A stretch of DNA of 64,000 nucleotides from positions 15,128,001 through 15,192,000 of the forward strand of contig JACDQD010000004.1 of assembly GCA_019843655.1 (NCBI GenBank). The letters are read 5' to 3'. Each line of letters begins with the position of its first letter. Position 1 is the stretch's first letter. This DNA is from Lethocerus indicus (Eukaryota; Arthropoda; Insecta; Hemiptera; Belostomatidae). Below the pieces are notes generated by a model. It worked only from the letters and a program-made list of their open reading frames with translations. It was not told the origin of the DNA and did no database searches. Below are positions 1 through 13,299 of the stretch, piece by piece. The translations under genes and the position numbers were made by a program.

Positions 1-3000
1 TTTACTGAAGCGAATGCCAATGAAGATGGCGAGAAACAGAAACCGTTCCAATCAAAGAAAATGGAGGCAGAAGCTCTTAAGAATATATGGAAGTCCGATA
101 TTCATAATCCCCGCCCTAATAGAAATATTAAAAATTCTTTTTATTTCATACCAACTTTGGAGTATTATGTGTCACATACATTTGAAGATGGTTAATAGGA
201 AAAATAACATCGGTGACAGCTTAAATCTCTGATTGAAATTAAATAGTAAAATTAACGTCAGGAAGAAAAACAACTCGAGAGCGTTGGTAAATATAATTTA
301 ATGACATAATCAACAAGACAATAATAAAAACCACGAGTAAAGGATTTTTTTTAACATTACAACAGTATCCACATGATCATATGGCAAATATTCAATTCGT
401 GCATGGCAAATCTGAAACTACATAATCTACCAGCCTGCCCAAAAAATGTCGCGAATTGATTTACACATTTACATGTTTTTCCGTTGGAGTTCTGACTGGA
501 ATTTTCCAGTGTTTGCCAATTAGAGTCTGGCATTCTTTCCGCCACACGCTGTCCGGTTATGTCAAATCGCTGCGTCGTCTGGAAAAATGTCTAGAAAGCG
601 TTCTAACGTATATACCGTTAACATTGTGTCAACTTATTGGTGTCGGTTTACACTACTAAAATATTTACTTATTAATATCGCGAAATTCAGACAATATCAG
701 TTAATATTCCAGTTCATTTTATTTATTCACCGTACATTAATATTTCTGTTACTTCAAATATACTGAGGGTTGTTCCGGCATTTTTTCTCGCCTATATTTC
801 AACTAATTTAATTTATTGAAAATGGAACTACGGGTTATGTTATACACCAAAGTGCGGATTGCATTGCACCTAGCGTTGGTTCTATTACAGAAATAAATAA
901 TTCAAACTCTATACCAACTATAAATGAAGATAAGATATGAAAATAAATGTTCCACTTGGCGATTTGGACTTGGCCGGTTTCAGCCGGAAGATCACTCTAT
1001 ATTACAAGAGATATTTAAGAATGATTTTTTTGACTACTATAAATTCGGTTGTATGTCGAAGCATTACCGAACAACCCAAACGAATGGACGGCAAATAAAA
1101 CAAACAAACAACAATAACGACGGCCTCGTCGGACAAACATTTACAATTAACGGTAAATTGCCGATCGTTCCAATAGTTATCAAATTCAATTCTTGAATTA
1201 TTGGGTTTTGGCAAGGTAAACGGATCACGTAGGTCAGGATATTTTAGACGGGGGTTGGGCCGTTGTGATTTATCAAGACAATGATCGTATGATATCGAAG
1301 CAATAAATTCGTGAGCCCGTAGGTTTCAGTCGTCTACGGTAAATAATTCGAACGGTGCAAGAAAGCGTATTAGAAGAACCATGAAATGAAGGAATGGATG
1401 GAATGAATTCTCATTCTATGTCTATTTTACGTCTTGATAGCGTGTACAAACATAAATAAAATGAAATAATAGATGATGATATAACATATAATTTTATTAA
1501 TATTCCGGTGACGAGGGATTAAGAGATATTCAAAATTTACACTAAGGATTCTATTTTGAATGTAATTTTCTATGTTGTTATGTGTATGTTTGTTTGTGGT
1601 TGTACAACTAGTACAAGATCCAGAATTTTTCTTTATTATAATTTGTTTCATTATCGGCGCATCATATAATAATAATAATAATTGATATTAGTGTATTCTA
1701 ACAGAATTAGAAACGGGGTCCCAGATTCACCTGTTTTATATTCATCCCGACCATTAATTTTGTTTTATACAATAAAGTAATGTATTTATTTGCTCACCGC
1801 CTGTCACGACCAAATCCGAAAGTATAGAAAATCCGGTCGGAGTGGAGTCTAGAAACCGAGTCTTCGGTCTGACTGTCTGTTGCAAAGTAAGCGAAAATTG
1901 TCGCTCTGGTCGTCCGATTCGAATCGATACACCGAATGAAACAGTGCAATTCAGGACATCAATTGAGCCGGAGAAACGGAGTGAAATTCTCCGAAAAGTC
2001 CGAGCACTCTGAAAGGGGCGACAAGGCGGAGGAATTCGGGAACCTAATCGGCGCTGAGAAAAAAAATGAAATTACCCGCTGTTGAATTTTCCACGCGGTT
2101 AATCTCATTCCCGCCCATACAGAAAAATAGGACCTTGGAAAAAAATTGAAACTGTAGAAAAATTTTCGATATATTTGTAAGATCCGGAAAGCTTAACGAC
2201 AAGAAATTTGGAAACATACGCAATTTGAAAACAACAACACAAACATTTTAAAATTGACGGCAATTTCCTCGGCGGTTCTTGATTCAGGCTTCAGCCAGTC
2301 AGAAACCAAACTAACCAATTCCGCCAGGGATCTTCAATTTGAATTTTTATAAACTAACGTTACCGTTAGAATCGCGATGATGGTTAGAATGATTGAATTC
2401 TTCAAGAAAACTTGAAACGTGAGGCTATTTGTACGTAGCCGATTGTATGAATACAGAAATGGGCACTCAATTCAGAAGCCATAACTTAATATTACTTCGC
2501 TCCCGCATTCTGGTGATTATCGAAAGGATCGTAACGATTTCAAAATATGAGAACAAGGATGACAATTCGAAGATTTGCGATGAACTTCCGATGTTATTTC
2601 ATTTTCTTCACCATAAATTGTATATACCCAAACAAAAATAAAACAGATTTCACTCCCGAATCACTGATCATCTTAATCCAATAGTCCAACCCTTACTATC
2701 GTCCGACATCCCGAACCATCCTTACAGACATTTGAAAAGGAAGCGGCCACGTGACCTAAATGTGCCACAAAAATAAATAAATTTTAGAAAAGCGGGGAAC
2801 GCCTGCGGGTTTCTCCTCTACTATTGTCTACTAGTTATTAGCTCTACTCGAACAGTGCTTATTGTATTTTACAGTTGTGACAATAAAACAGTGAAAACTA
2901 AAATTACAAAACAGTGCCTCGCATTTGAGCTCGTTAGAATCTTTTTATTTAAGACTTTTCCTTTTTAATTTAGAGTAGTACTCGCCTGTGGAAAGTTGGT

Positions 3001-5570
3001 TTTTATTTCAATTCCAATGAAAGGAAGAAATCTAAATAGTACCTCGTAAATATACTCGGCGAGTAAACATGTTTTCGGCCCCCGCTCGGCGCGAATGTTC
3101 GTGAATTCGTCCGCCACTTTCTAACTTATTGTGCGTTTGTTATCTGTCTCACCGGTCCGGTTACTTGTTCTTAACCATTTCATCACCACCGTCCACTTTC
3201 CTTTAACCAACGCCCGATAACTTTTCTATATCGAATCAGTTGCTAATTAATTTAAATACGAGACGTATTCAACGAAAACACGCGAGCCATTATTATGTAA
3301 AATTTGATAATTGGTAATACTTCTGTTTTTTAAACTATTGATGATTAGTAAATGAGAGATTCGAGAGGGGCTCGAATGGTAACATCCTAAATCTAACATA
3401 CGTACATTAATTACACGTAGAAATTAAAGTGAGAAAGTATCGTGAACGCCGTCGATTATTTTGAATTTCAATTTTCCGATATTCTTATATATGAATAATG
3501 GGGAGACATTATGCAACGGTGTCTAAATCATTTGGAAACATTTTATAATATTATGTCATAAGTCATCATTTGGAATTTGTTTGGAATCATTGGAATTTGT
3601 TGAATTGTTGAGTTATTAATTAGCAATAAAAAAAGTAGTCCTAAGTAATAGCTGCTGGCTCTCTCGTATGAAGCTGTCCCGTTAATTATTATAGATCAAC
3701 TATACATTTTATCAAAATGTTTTCCATTCCACAAGAATGAGAAGAAAAAAATCTGCAGCCGGATCATTCAGCGTGTATTATATCTGCAGAGTAACACTGC
3801 ACGCCGTTTAAATTTTATGCGAACTTAATGATATTATATAGACCATTAGTCTATGCGGTGGTATGGTGAATACATCCAAAATTATGATTTCCCGGTAAAC
3901 TTCCAGCGACTAGACTAACCTACAAAATCATTTCTTTGTAACGCCAGGACATTATTCCTTCAATTTATTTATTTATTTACCGTTATGCGGCACTGGCATC
4001 TAAAAGTGCGTTCTGTTTAAACAAAAAATAATAGGTAACTCTGCCAAATATTCAAACTAACTAAGTCAGAATACGATCCGCGAAGGTACTTTTTTCTGTC
4101 ATACATATATTTCTGGGCATACGGTTTTCTTTATACCACATTACAATTTAATGACATTTCATATTCAAAATATATGCGCGAAATTTTAGATTAGGAATAA
4201 TATTAAATAATAGCTAAAAATTGAAAATACAATTATACTAATGTATAGGTATATAAGTTTTGTAAGACAAGAAAGGAAGGTAATGTGTGAGCTAAAAGAC
4301 TGCGTTAATTTCAAATTTATACGTCGGCTTATTCATGTTTTAATTTTCAACAGTAATCGCGTGCTTAACAGGTACATTGGTATACATTGCGGTAAGTCGG
4401 AGGGATATTCTCTCTAAATATCTCCGTTTCTCCTCCCTTCAGTGCAAGCAGCTGATTCTATTTGTATTAAAAAATACGAGCTTTTGTAAAATATATGTGT
4501 AAATTTACAGAAAATAGTACCTGACATAGTGATACATCGTACTCGTCTGTACACTCTGCAATAGAAAGTTCGACATTACCATGCAAAAATTGAAATGATT
4601 GCGACTTTAATATCAGTCACATTATCATTTTTATGAGAAATATCCTTACAACACAGAAAATATTGATACCTTCATTATTTATAGAAGTACTCAAGGCCGG
4701 ATTGACTACGGCAGCAAATAACTTTCAATTTGTACGGAGAATATATTTGGTAGAAATGTGATTCCGTTCTAAATACATTTTGTCGATGAATCGTCGGTGA
4801 TTGAAATAATATTTATTATAAACCTTCGAATAATTGTCCATATTAAAGTGTCGATTATTGTTATTTCTCTAATCGGATCAAGAAGGGAGATGTTTGAGTT
4901 TACAAGTCCAAGTCACGAGTACGCTGAACTAATATAGGCTGTAAATAAAACATGCAAATGATCTCAAATATAAACTGTAATTAATAGAATCAAAGTATAA
5001 AATGGAAAATATATCTTTACAACATTATGACAATGAAAAATTACATTTATATTTCGGAATGATGGGAAAAATCAATTTACCTTAATTTTAAGTAGAATAA
5101 AGATGCTATTAATATAAGTGTTAGTAGCACATATAAACGAATATAATTATAATTTAAACAACTAGTAAAAGGATAGCTGCAACTACCTGAATAACACCAG
5201 GCTGGCCAGACGACCGGGCTGGCTGCTTCAATTTCTCTCATATCAGCACACTTAACACTTCAACAATGCAATTCAGTCCGCTTCTATTGAGAAACAAAAC
5301 CAATAGCTGACAAGAACAGTGGCGCCAAAAATAACACCAAGACTTCATCTGAAATTATCTTAATACTTCGGTATTCTTTCTGTCCCCTCCGGAAATATAT
5401 CTTCACACCAAGAATCACTCGCGAGTGTACTTTGACGTTGCACTAGAACAATGTGTACATCGGCCAAAAACGAAGACCGGAACACTTTTTCGTTTCGAAA
5501 AAACTACACAATTCTCGTGGATAAATACAAAAACCGTAGAAATGTTATAATAAATAGATATACATCCCCC
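1..5570. other. Non-coding AT-rich sequence, nothing recognised
   Basis: CpG at ordinary frequency, many stops in all frames. The only open stretch of note is frame 1 at 1-195, which could be the tail of an exon entering from the left. No repeats with clear borders. Confidence 0.5.
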
Positions 5571-5639
5571 GGGAGATAAATTAATAAATTACGCGTGTAG
5601 TCGGGAGAGCGCGAATGCGTAGTGGACGGAACGGTGTTG

Positions 5640-5925
5640 ACTCACAGACTGAACCCGAGCGCGCGGTGAGCCCAGTTGAGTGAGTGAGTGAGTGGAAGTG
5701 ACCGTGTCCGTGTCTGTGTCTGTGTCTGTGTCTGTGTCTGTGTGTCTGTGTGTACGTGTGCTCAGGTAGCACACTCACACACTGACAACTGGCCGCAGGT
5801 AGCTACCCGCACACCGCACGCTCCTCGCGGTGTCCTCGTGTGCGTTCAGGTACTACACACACAGACACACACACAGACTCACACACACACACACACACAC
5901 ACACACCTGTTGTTATACACTCACA
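5640..5925. repeat. GTGAGT, GTGTCT and (CA)n microsatellite cluster
   Basis: Short GTGAGTGAGTGAGTG run at about 5,679, hexamer GTGTCT repeats at 5,702-5,750, then CA-rich runs at 5,853-5,907. Long open frames here are simple-repeat artefacts. The surroundings (5.58-6.1 kb) are GC- and CpG-rich, so an unidentified promoter is possible, but I see no exon. Confidence 0.85.
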
Positions 5926-6879
5926 ACAGGTGAACTCCTCCCCCTCCCTCTCGTCACTCCTTCCTCCCTCCTCGACTCCCGAGTTAGCCTTCAATCTCCC
6001 TCCCCACCCCCTCCACGCTCTCTCGCTCCCTCGTGCTATCTCTGTCTCCCTCTCGCCGGAGCGGTAGCCACCACTACGCGCCCGCTACCGCCTCTGTTAC
6101 TATATGCTGTATAAACATGTGTGAGTTCAGAAATGCATGGACATACCCAACTGTGATATATAGGAACAGAAATGTATACGATGATACCCCGTAGTGCCGG
6201 ACCTGTGACCGAGGCTTATGATTTGGTAACCCGCTTAGGACTTCTACACCGCTCTATTAAGCCACCCGACCTCGTGTGGGCGTCTCTTAGCCCCCTCGAG
6301 CCGTATCGTAACCCGGTGTTAAACCTCATTATATCCCCCGTAAGTGGAAGTTAAATTTATGTGACTGACGAGTCACCGTGAAGAAGTGTGTTTCGGATAG
6401 CCCGAAGAAAGAGAGTTCACTTTTAGGAGACATTCGGGACCGAATTCGCCGTTCTGCATTCGGGCCATTATCGTGAGTGGCTCATCGAAACTGCTACGGC
6501 AGTATACATTCGGCTTACATCCTTCAGACGCACCTCGACATCAAATTTAAAAAGTGCGAATAAATGCTGAGACGCAAATTAAACAACTAGTCTGTATTCA
6601 AAATGAAAATAATTATCAGATGCGAATTAATTTGGAGGATGCGTTAGTATAAGGGGTACGAACGATATTCCTTCATTTACTGGGATATGGTCACCATTAC
6701 CGCTTCGCTGTAGGAATCCACCAGATCCCGTTTATGTGAGCATGGCCGATAGTAATTAGGTTGGAGTGAAGTTCAACACCGGGGCAAACTTTCAGAATCC
6801 GATCTGGGGAGGATACAGGCGGCCGGCTTCTGTAAGTCATAGCACGTGTCAGAGGCACGGACAAAGGTCGTGAACCTCT

Positions 6880-6881
6880 CG

Positions 6882-6912
<31 letters not shown>
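6880..6912. repeat. (CT)n microsatellite
   Basis: Short imperfect CT dinucleotide run ending TCTATTCC. Confidence 0.9.
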
Positions 6913-8024
6913 ATTCCACCTATGGCCGAGTGTCACTATTTCCGTCATGCCTGTCTGTTACATACTTGACTGTATTTTTAAACAACCCGGCTAGAGCCGA
7001 TGACAGCCCAGAGCCGCTGGCTGTCCATCCCATTCCAGTACCGGGCCACTCTGACTATAGTTTTATATTTCATTCCCTATACTTTATAACCGAACGTACA
7101 CGCTACAGTATCCTCTGTTCGGTGATTCTAGAGATCGTTTTACTTGGGTAAAAGCATTTAAAGGCACAAATTATAGTTTTCATGTTTTCGTTGGCCATGT
7201 CGATGATTTCTTAAATGGATTTATTTTAATATTATCATCACTCCCTCGGGTTATTACCTCTGCTGTTTTATCTTTTTTCACATGCACATACGTATATTCT
7301 TACTCATACATTCATACATAAAGACGCAATGTGAGTATATGCAACATACCAGAGATAAAGATTAATTTGCCGACAGCGCTAGGGACAGATTAAGTACCAT
7401 AGAAATGGTCTGCGTCCTTTTGGGGCTGTTCAAGTATACGAAATTGGCTTTTAATCCAAAAGATAATTTTAGATGTGTACGAATAAAATAAAATTATCAT
7501 TTAATTATATTTTCAGTCTGTTTGGAGGAAAACTGTAGCTTTTATTCACATGATTCCTATTTTTGTTTAATGTCAGTCAAACACATAATCGATTGTGCCA
7601 TTAAAACTGTAGACCTTAAAGCAGAGAAGTTGTTAGCAAAACAGATTAAATAACAAATATCTGGATAGGATAGTTCCTTTTTCGTTTTCAATTTTTTTAT
7701 TTTAATCTTAATCAATAAGATTATTCCAGCTTTAGAGCAAAATAACTGTACCACCTTTTCCAGATTGATTAGGTAGTTAGTCATCAATTTATTGAATTAC
7801 GAAATTCGAATAACTTTCTTCTCTCCTTTGCGAGGAAAATTGAGCCATTGAAATTACATTTTGTACCGGAGGGGCTCCAAAATTTAACTGGAATATATAT
7901 TGAGGATAACTGGACCCCAATCCCACCTCTTATATAAAGAATTGTTTCACAAGATTCATGAATGAAATAGAGAGACCTGAAGGCCGTGGGCCATCGGTGG
8001 ATCAGTGGACTGCCCTCAAGGCCT

Positions 8025-8026
<2 letters not shown>

Positions 8027-8117
<91 letters not shown>

Positions 8118-8262
8118 CCTCTCCTCTCCTCTCCTCCTAACCCTCCCTCCCTCCCTCCTCCTCCTCCCTCCCTCCCTCCTCCCTCCCTCCCTCCTCTCTC
8201 CTCCTCCCTCCTCCTCTCCCTCCCTCCCTCCCTCCCTCTCCTCTCCCCCCTCCAGTGTCCGC
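8027..8262. repeat. Long homopyrimidine tract: (CT)n, (CTCCT)n, (CCCT)n
   Basis: About 85 nt of pure CT repeat, then CTCCT pentamers, then CCCT/CCT-type repeats to about 8,262, with only one short AA interruption near 8,139. The 40 nt just before it include TGGATCAGTGGAC, resembling a tRNA A box, so the tract may sit on a truncated SINE head. Open frames through it are artefacts. Confidence 0.92.
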
Positions 8263-9196
8263 TCTCTATCTCACTCCCTCTACCTCTAATAAGGCTCACC
8301 ATTTAATGGGTTCAAAGCGTTAAGAAAGTGGAGCAGAGCACGTTAGAGGCGACCGCCAGCATAACCTGTCTCTCTGTGTATGTGTCTCTATATGTTCATG
8401 TTACGCGCCTCTGACCCCAGCAGGCGGACGAGGGGCCCGGCTTTCCCCGCGGAACTGACCGACTCGAACTCGAAACAGAATTCAGTGCGCATACCTCTAG
8501 CTCTCTTTTAATTCTCAGCGCGTTTAATTCATATTTACCAGAATGTTCTGACCACTAGTGTAATATTAATGACACTATACTGCGCAATAATCATTTGCCT
8601 ATTATAGAATAGGATTATTATGTCAGAATATCCGAATCACTTGTTTCCTAAATAAAGCCCCATTAGTCTATCTTTTCTCTAGTCTATCTTATCTGCTGTT
8701 ATTTTATTTTTTTCTCTGATGTCACCGCATCAACATTTCTGGTTATTATCGCTTTTTTATCACACGTAATCGCCTGTGATGTGGCCAGGAGTGAAACCAT
8801 AGTTTAACTGGAAGGTCTAGTGGCAATTTCTGTATTCGGAGTGAATTCGCCCGCATTTCTTATTCTTGTAGTCGGATTTTGTAGCCTCATTTTCTGTACT
8901 AATATAACCAACTATAGTGTAGGAAAATAGTATGCCAGTGTTTATATTTACGTATGGAAAGACGGGGAATGAAAATTTACAATACTTGAGTAGCACTTGT
9001 ACAACACCCGACCAAGCAACACCTTTGTAAATAATATCTTTGTAAATTTTAATAGCCACTTAAGTCAAAATATTATATAGAAAAAGCAAGACATTTTTTC
9101 CTTATTTATTTGTGAGAAGCAATCTTGGTTTCCCCGCTATACGCCTCATTTATAGCTTTTCTATAAAAGTTTTACGAATTTCTAGTACAACGTAGG

Positions 9197-9200
<4 letters not shown>

Positions 9201-9253
<53 letters not shown>
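9201..9253. repeat. (TA)n microsatellite
   Basis: Pure TA run of about 26 units in non-coding AT-rich DNA. Confidence 0.95.
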
Positions 9254-9255
<2 letters not shown>

Positions 9256-11159
9256 GTAATAGCAAACAAAATGAACTGCACTTACTGTGAAAGTACCCAA
9301 TCTGGACGTGCTGCACTACTTTCATTATGAGCTTTCAACTTTCCATAACTTTCAATTGAATCATTCATTGGAGGGGTTATCATTCGATTTTTCAAAGAAA
9401 AAACTTATTCGCCTGCATAACGCTTAACAACAATAATTTACAGCTCTTTTGAGCTAAGGAAAAGATAGATACAATATAAGAAACTATATCATATGTTATT
9501 TTCAACAGGTATGAAATGTCTACTCCTGAAACATTAAAAAATAAATAAATAGTAAGTAGATAGAGTCAAAATTAGATTATTTTATAAATCGCATTAATTA
9601 CAGTGACTATTTAACGAATCATGCCCAACTCCTTTTAAATAGTTAATTTTTTATTAAATCCTGCCCGTTCTACTTCTCTTGGACGATATATCTGCAGGGT
9701 CTCAGATTAAACAGAATAAACCTTCAAAACTATGTTGACTCAGGTCATGCAGAGGATGGACAGTATAGAAAGAAAATTTAGATCGCGTATGGACCTTGCT
9801 ATTGTTTTGATGAACGGACGGCCGGGTACTAGGCTACTGGGCTTGCTTAAACAACGAACCCCGTAACATAATTTCGTGCCGACTAAAATAGTAGGTGCCC
9901 AGGGCGTAGACGGGCAGGCGAACAATGTCATTGTTATCTGTGGACAATATGGTGGTATGGGGGTCAGTGTGTGACCGGCTGGGGCCACGCTATCTAATCT
10001 ATATAGACTTGATGGGGTCACCGCCTAGCGGCCATAACGTGCTGGCGGCCTCACGCTCGAATCATCGCTACTCGAAATTATGTTTATACAAGAATGCAAA
10101 GACAAATAAAAACAAACCACTCGGAAGTCGAACAACAGCCGGGATGATTAATGTCACTGATATATCATCAGTGCATACAATATAGCAGCTATAGTCTCGA
10201 ATACCTGTTTTGTGGTCATCGAGTTTGCAATTCCATTGTTTATCACTGATTTCATTCAATTTTCTAGGAAGTTATATCACTGTAATATTCCTTTAAGATC
10301 GTTATAAAAAGTAACTACATTCCTCGGATAAGACTAATATGGTTACGCATTTTGCTTACTTCAAACTTAAGAATATAAACTGTTACAATCTCGTGTTCTT
10401 AAATAAATTATGTATCGGTAGCATTCTAAGCGACCATTTCATCATTATATCGGAACGCCCTCACCGTCCACGACAACGCGAATCAGTGTAATGACAATCC
10501 TGTAACGGTTCAATTGCCTTTGGGACGTAGTTAAAGGAGGAGTCGTGCAGAAAGGATTAAATGAATTAAGTTCAGAAGAAGAAGAATTAAATTAAGATTT
10601 GTGGACTACCTGAATGTTGACTCCGGACAGGACACGAGTGAAGGATGTCGAAGAGCTGTCCGGCTCACACTCAGATTCACAATCACGCGCGTACAGAGGA
10701 AAGCAAACAGTGAAGTATTGATAGACAGACTGTGTGACTATTTTTGTTATTGTTAGTGTCAAGCGGCTTGCACCGACTGGCGGGCGTTATCAGCGGTGTC
10801 CAGTGGTGGCGCCCCTCCCCGCCGACTCGGACACATGGAGGGGGCAGCGCCACCACTCTGACCTCTTATCTAACCCGTAACATATACGTAGGAGCAGAGA
10901 GCAGAGAGCAGAGAGCAGGGCCCTCCCAACATGGAGGGGGAGGGATAGGGTCGAGCCGGCGGGTCAAAGTTTTCACCCGAACGCCCCCCGCCCCACCACT
11001 CCGCCGTCCGCCCACTCAGACAGTTACACTTAAGTCTTTATACTTATTTAACGCCTTCGAGAGCGACCCACTACTATTCTACCAAGTTTAAAATACTCGT
11101 TTTGTGGTCTGCGATGGTTTATAATACCGTAGATTTCGTGAGCTTCTGTCTTCTCTCAC

Positions 11160-11215
11160 TGGTTTGGTCTCTTGCTAGACCGGTTTCGGCTGCTCGCCAT
11201 TTTCAGTAGCGGTGT
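11160..11215 (-). repeat. Dispersed repeat motif (GCCGAAACCGGTCTAGC type)
   Basis: The minus strand reads CTGAAAATGGCGAGCAGCCG then AAACCGGTCTAGCAAGAGAC. Related sequences occur near 20,487-20,520 (CACCGAAACCGGTCTGGCTC) and 20,551-20,590 (AGCCGAAACTGGTTTAGCTT). Probably pieces of one interspersed repeat family. Confidence 0.5.
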
Positions 11216-12487
11216 ATGTCACTTTTGGCATGTTTTTCGGGTAAATAAAATATACGGTATTCTGCAACGATTTTAAATTGGGGATACCCCTTGTATTATA
11301 CATATGTACGTATTGCGGCCAAAGCCCGAAGTACCAGATCGGCGGGTCCTTTCGCCGAGAGTTGCGGCCAAGGTCCGATTACTTGAAAATAAGAGTGTAT
11401 TCACTACTTTAGCCGACCGTCCCGCCAAGTGGCGCCAAATTCCTCCGTGACTTCCTCTTCATAATCATTCTGCAATTCCAAATTTCATACGACTTCTTGT
11501 TTTCACAAGTGATAATCCAGATTGATTGAAAAGTAAGGAGATTGTATCAAGTATAAAATTATACAGATTCGCCAGCCAAACATATACACTAAGGAAAATT
11601 CCGACCAACGGCCACAAAGAGTATGGGCAGTTTAAATTGTATACTTCAAAATAAAACGTAATGTTAGTTTTTATGGATGGATAAATTACGGAAAAATATA
11701 GAGATAAAAATGTGTTCTTCAAGCTGGGTTAAATCCTGTGGAACAGGTAGTTATACTTTTTATAAACTTCCCGAATACCAGTTCAATATTCCTCTTGCGG
11801 ACGGACGGAGACAACAAACGGAACTAATAGGTGTTTTTTTTAGCAATATTACGCTAATGTGACTTAAGAGTTAACTTGTCCATTGCCCTAGGACATGAGC
11901 GCCGTGTTGAAAAATAAAACCGGAGCATGACTCACATTATAGCTGTCACATTTTGGTAACTTATTATTTAGTAATTGTAGATTGGGTTGGGATGGATTTG
12001 ATATTATTTATATTGCCCATTATTTCGATTTAAAAAATCGAAAATCTAACCTCGTTAGGAGAGAAAGTAAATATAATATTATATATACCTTATCCCCCGG
12101 CCAGTATATTGCGTATACGTTATAGGGACAACTTCATATTTCTAATAACGCCTGTAGAAGTTTGAATAGTCTTATGGAAATATGCACTATCCTTTATTAG
12201 TAACAGCGCACTCGAATACCTATTAGAAACTCTCTTTGTTCCTTTTTAATCACTCTTGTTTTACAACTCCAATTACAATTCATCGAGGAGAGCAAAACTG
12301 CAATTTGCTTCCTGGTAAGTTGATTTATATTCAACCCGTATTTATTTGGAGGAACCCGGCCAGACGTCAGGGAATGTGTGCTGGATGGAAGAGTAAACAG
12401 TGAACAGGAGCTAGCAGTACCAGCGGTGTACAGACAGTGGTCCGGGGCCAATATCAATCCACTGCCAACACAGGCGGTCTGGGTGAC

Positions 12488-12490
12488 CCC

Positions 12491-12520
<30 letters not shown>
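12488..12520. repeat. (CA)n microsatellite
   Basis: CA dinucleotide run flanked by TGACCCC and GAGGGTACAC. Confidence 0.92.
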
Positions 12521-12521
<1 letters not shown>

Positions 12522-12704
12522 GGTACACTCGCCACGTACGTAACATCTTGTTTGCGTACGTGACGAAGAGGGAGACAGGAGGAACTATCTGTTCATTTTC
12601 AAATGCCGCATCTTTTACTTGAAAATGCTCCCTGAAGCAACGGAACTATTTCCATTGTCAACCAGAAATAAATCTAAATAAACATTCTCCAAGATCAAAT
12701 ATAC

Positions 12705-12839
<135 letters not shown>

Positions 12840-12899
12840 TAGTACAGGATGGTTCCCAGCAATGCAGAGGCAAATAAGTCACAAGACTTAGAGGATCAA

Positions 12900-13160
12900 C
12901 GACACCCTACGTACAGGTATTTAGAGGACCTCAAGTTCATCAACTCTTCATTGGGACGCTGATGATGGAACCAGTAACGAAACGTGGGAAGCAGACAACG
13001 CTCAGGAAGACTCCAGGATAAAAGTGGAGTTACTGAAACCACTGGAGTTGGCTCGGGTGGTTTCCAAAAACAGGAAAAATCCCGGCCCGAGGTTCTTCCC
13101 AGAGTATTACGCGACACCGCCGGACGTGATAATTCAAGTTCTTGTCACGGAAACATCCGC
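12900..13160. other. Possible old interspersed repeat
   Basis: GC-richer block with overlapping open frames on both strands (for example GRTSGRDFSCFWKPPEPTP on minus), the look of a decayed mobile element. I could not assign a family. Confidence 0.25.
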
Positions 13161-13299
13161 TCATACTCTCTCCATACTCTTTATTAAGTCTACAATCTCG
13201 TCTAATAGTAACTACTTTGTCTCAGCTAACCTGCCTCCAGACCTCTCTGTTATGCTGTCAAAATACACGAGCGTATGAGTCCAGCCAAACAATGGAATA

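Larger units (their letters stand above)
8300..12480. other. Non-coding; GC-rich patch at 10.58-11.05 kb
   Basis: Apart from microsatellites and the motif at 11.16 kb, nothing recognised. The GC-rich patch holds an inverted CCGGACAG / CTGTCCGG pair (about 10,624 and 10,654), four AGAGAGC repeats near 10,895 and an open frame at 10,744-11,091 of unconvincing composition. Two TTGCGGCCAA-G copies lie near 11,314 and 11,360. Confidence 0.4.

Noticed and set aside
5581..6114. Several overlapping open frames rich in Thr-His or Val-Cys
   Set aside because: Products of CA/GT microsatellites read in several frames.
7784..8306. Long open frames of Ser-Leu or Arg-Glu dipeptides on both strands
   Set aside because: They are translations of the (CT)n tract; no unique protein sequence.
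10744..11091. 115-codon frame in a GC-rich patch
   Set aside because: Starts at a doubtful ATG/TTG, random composition, no splice sites or domain.
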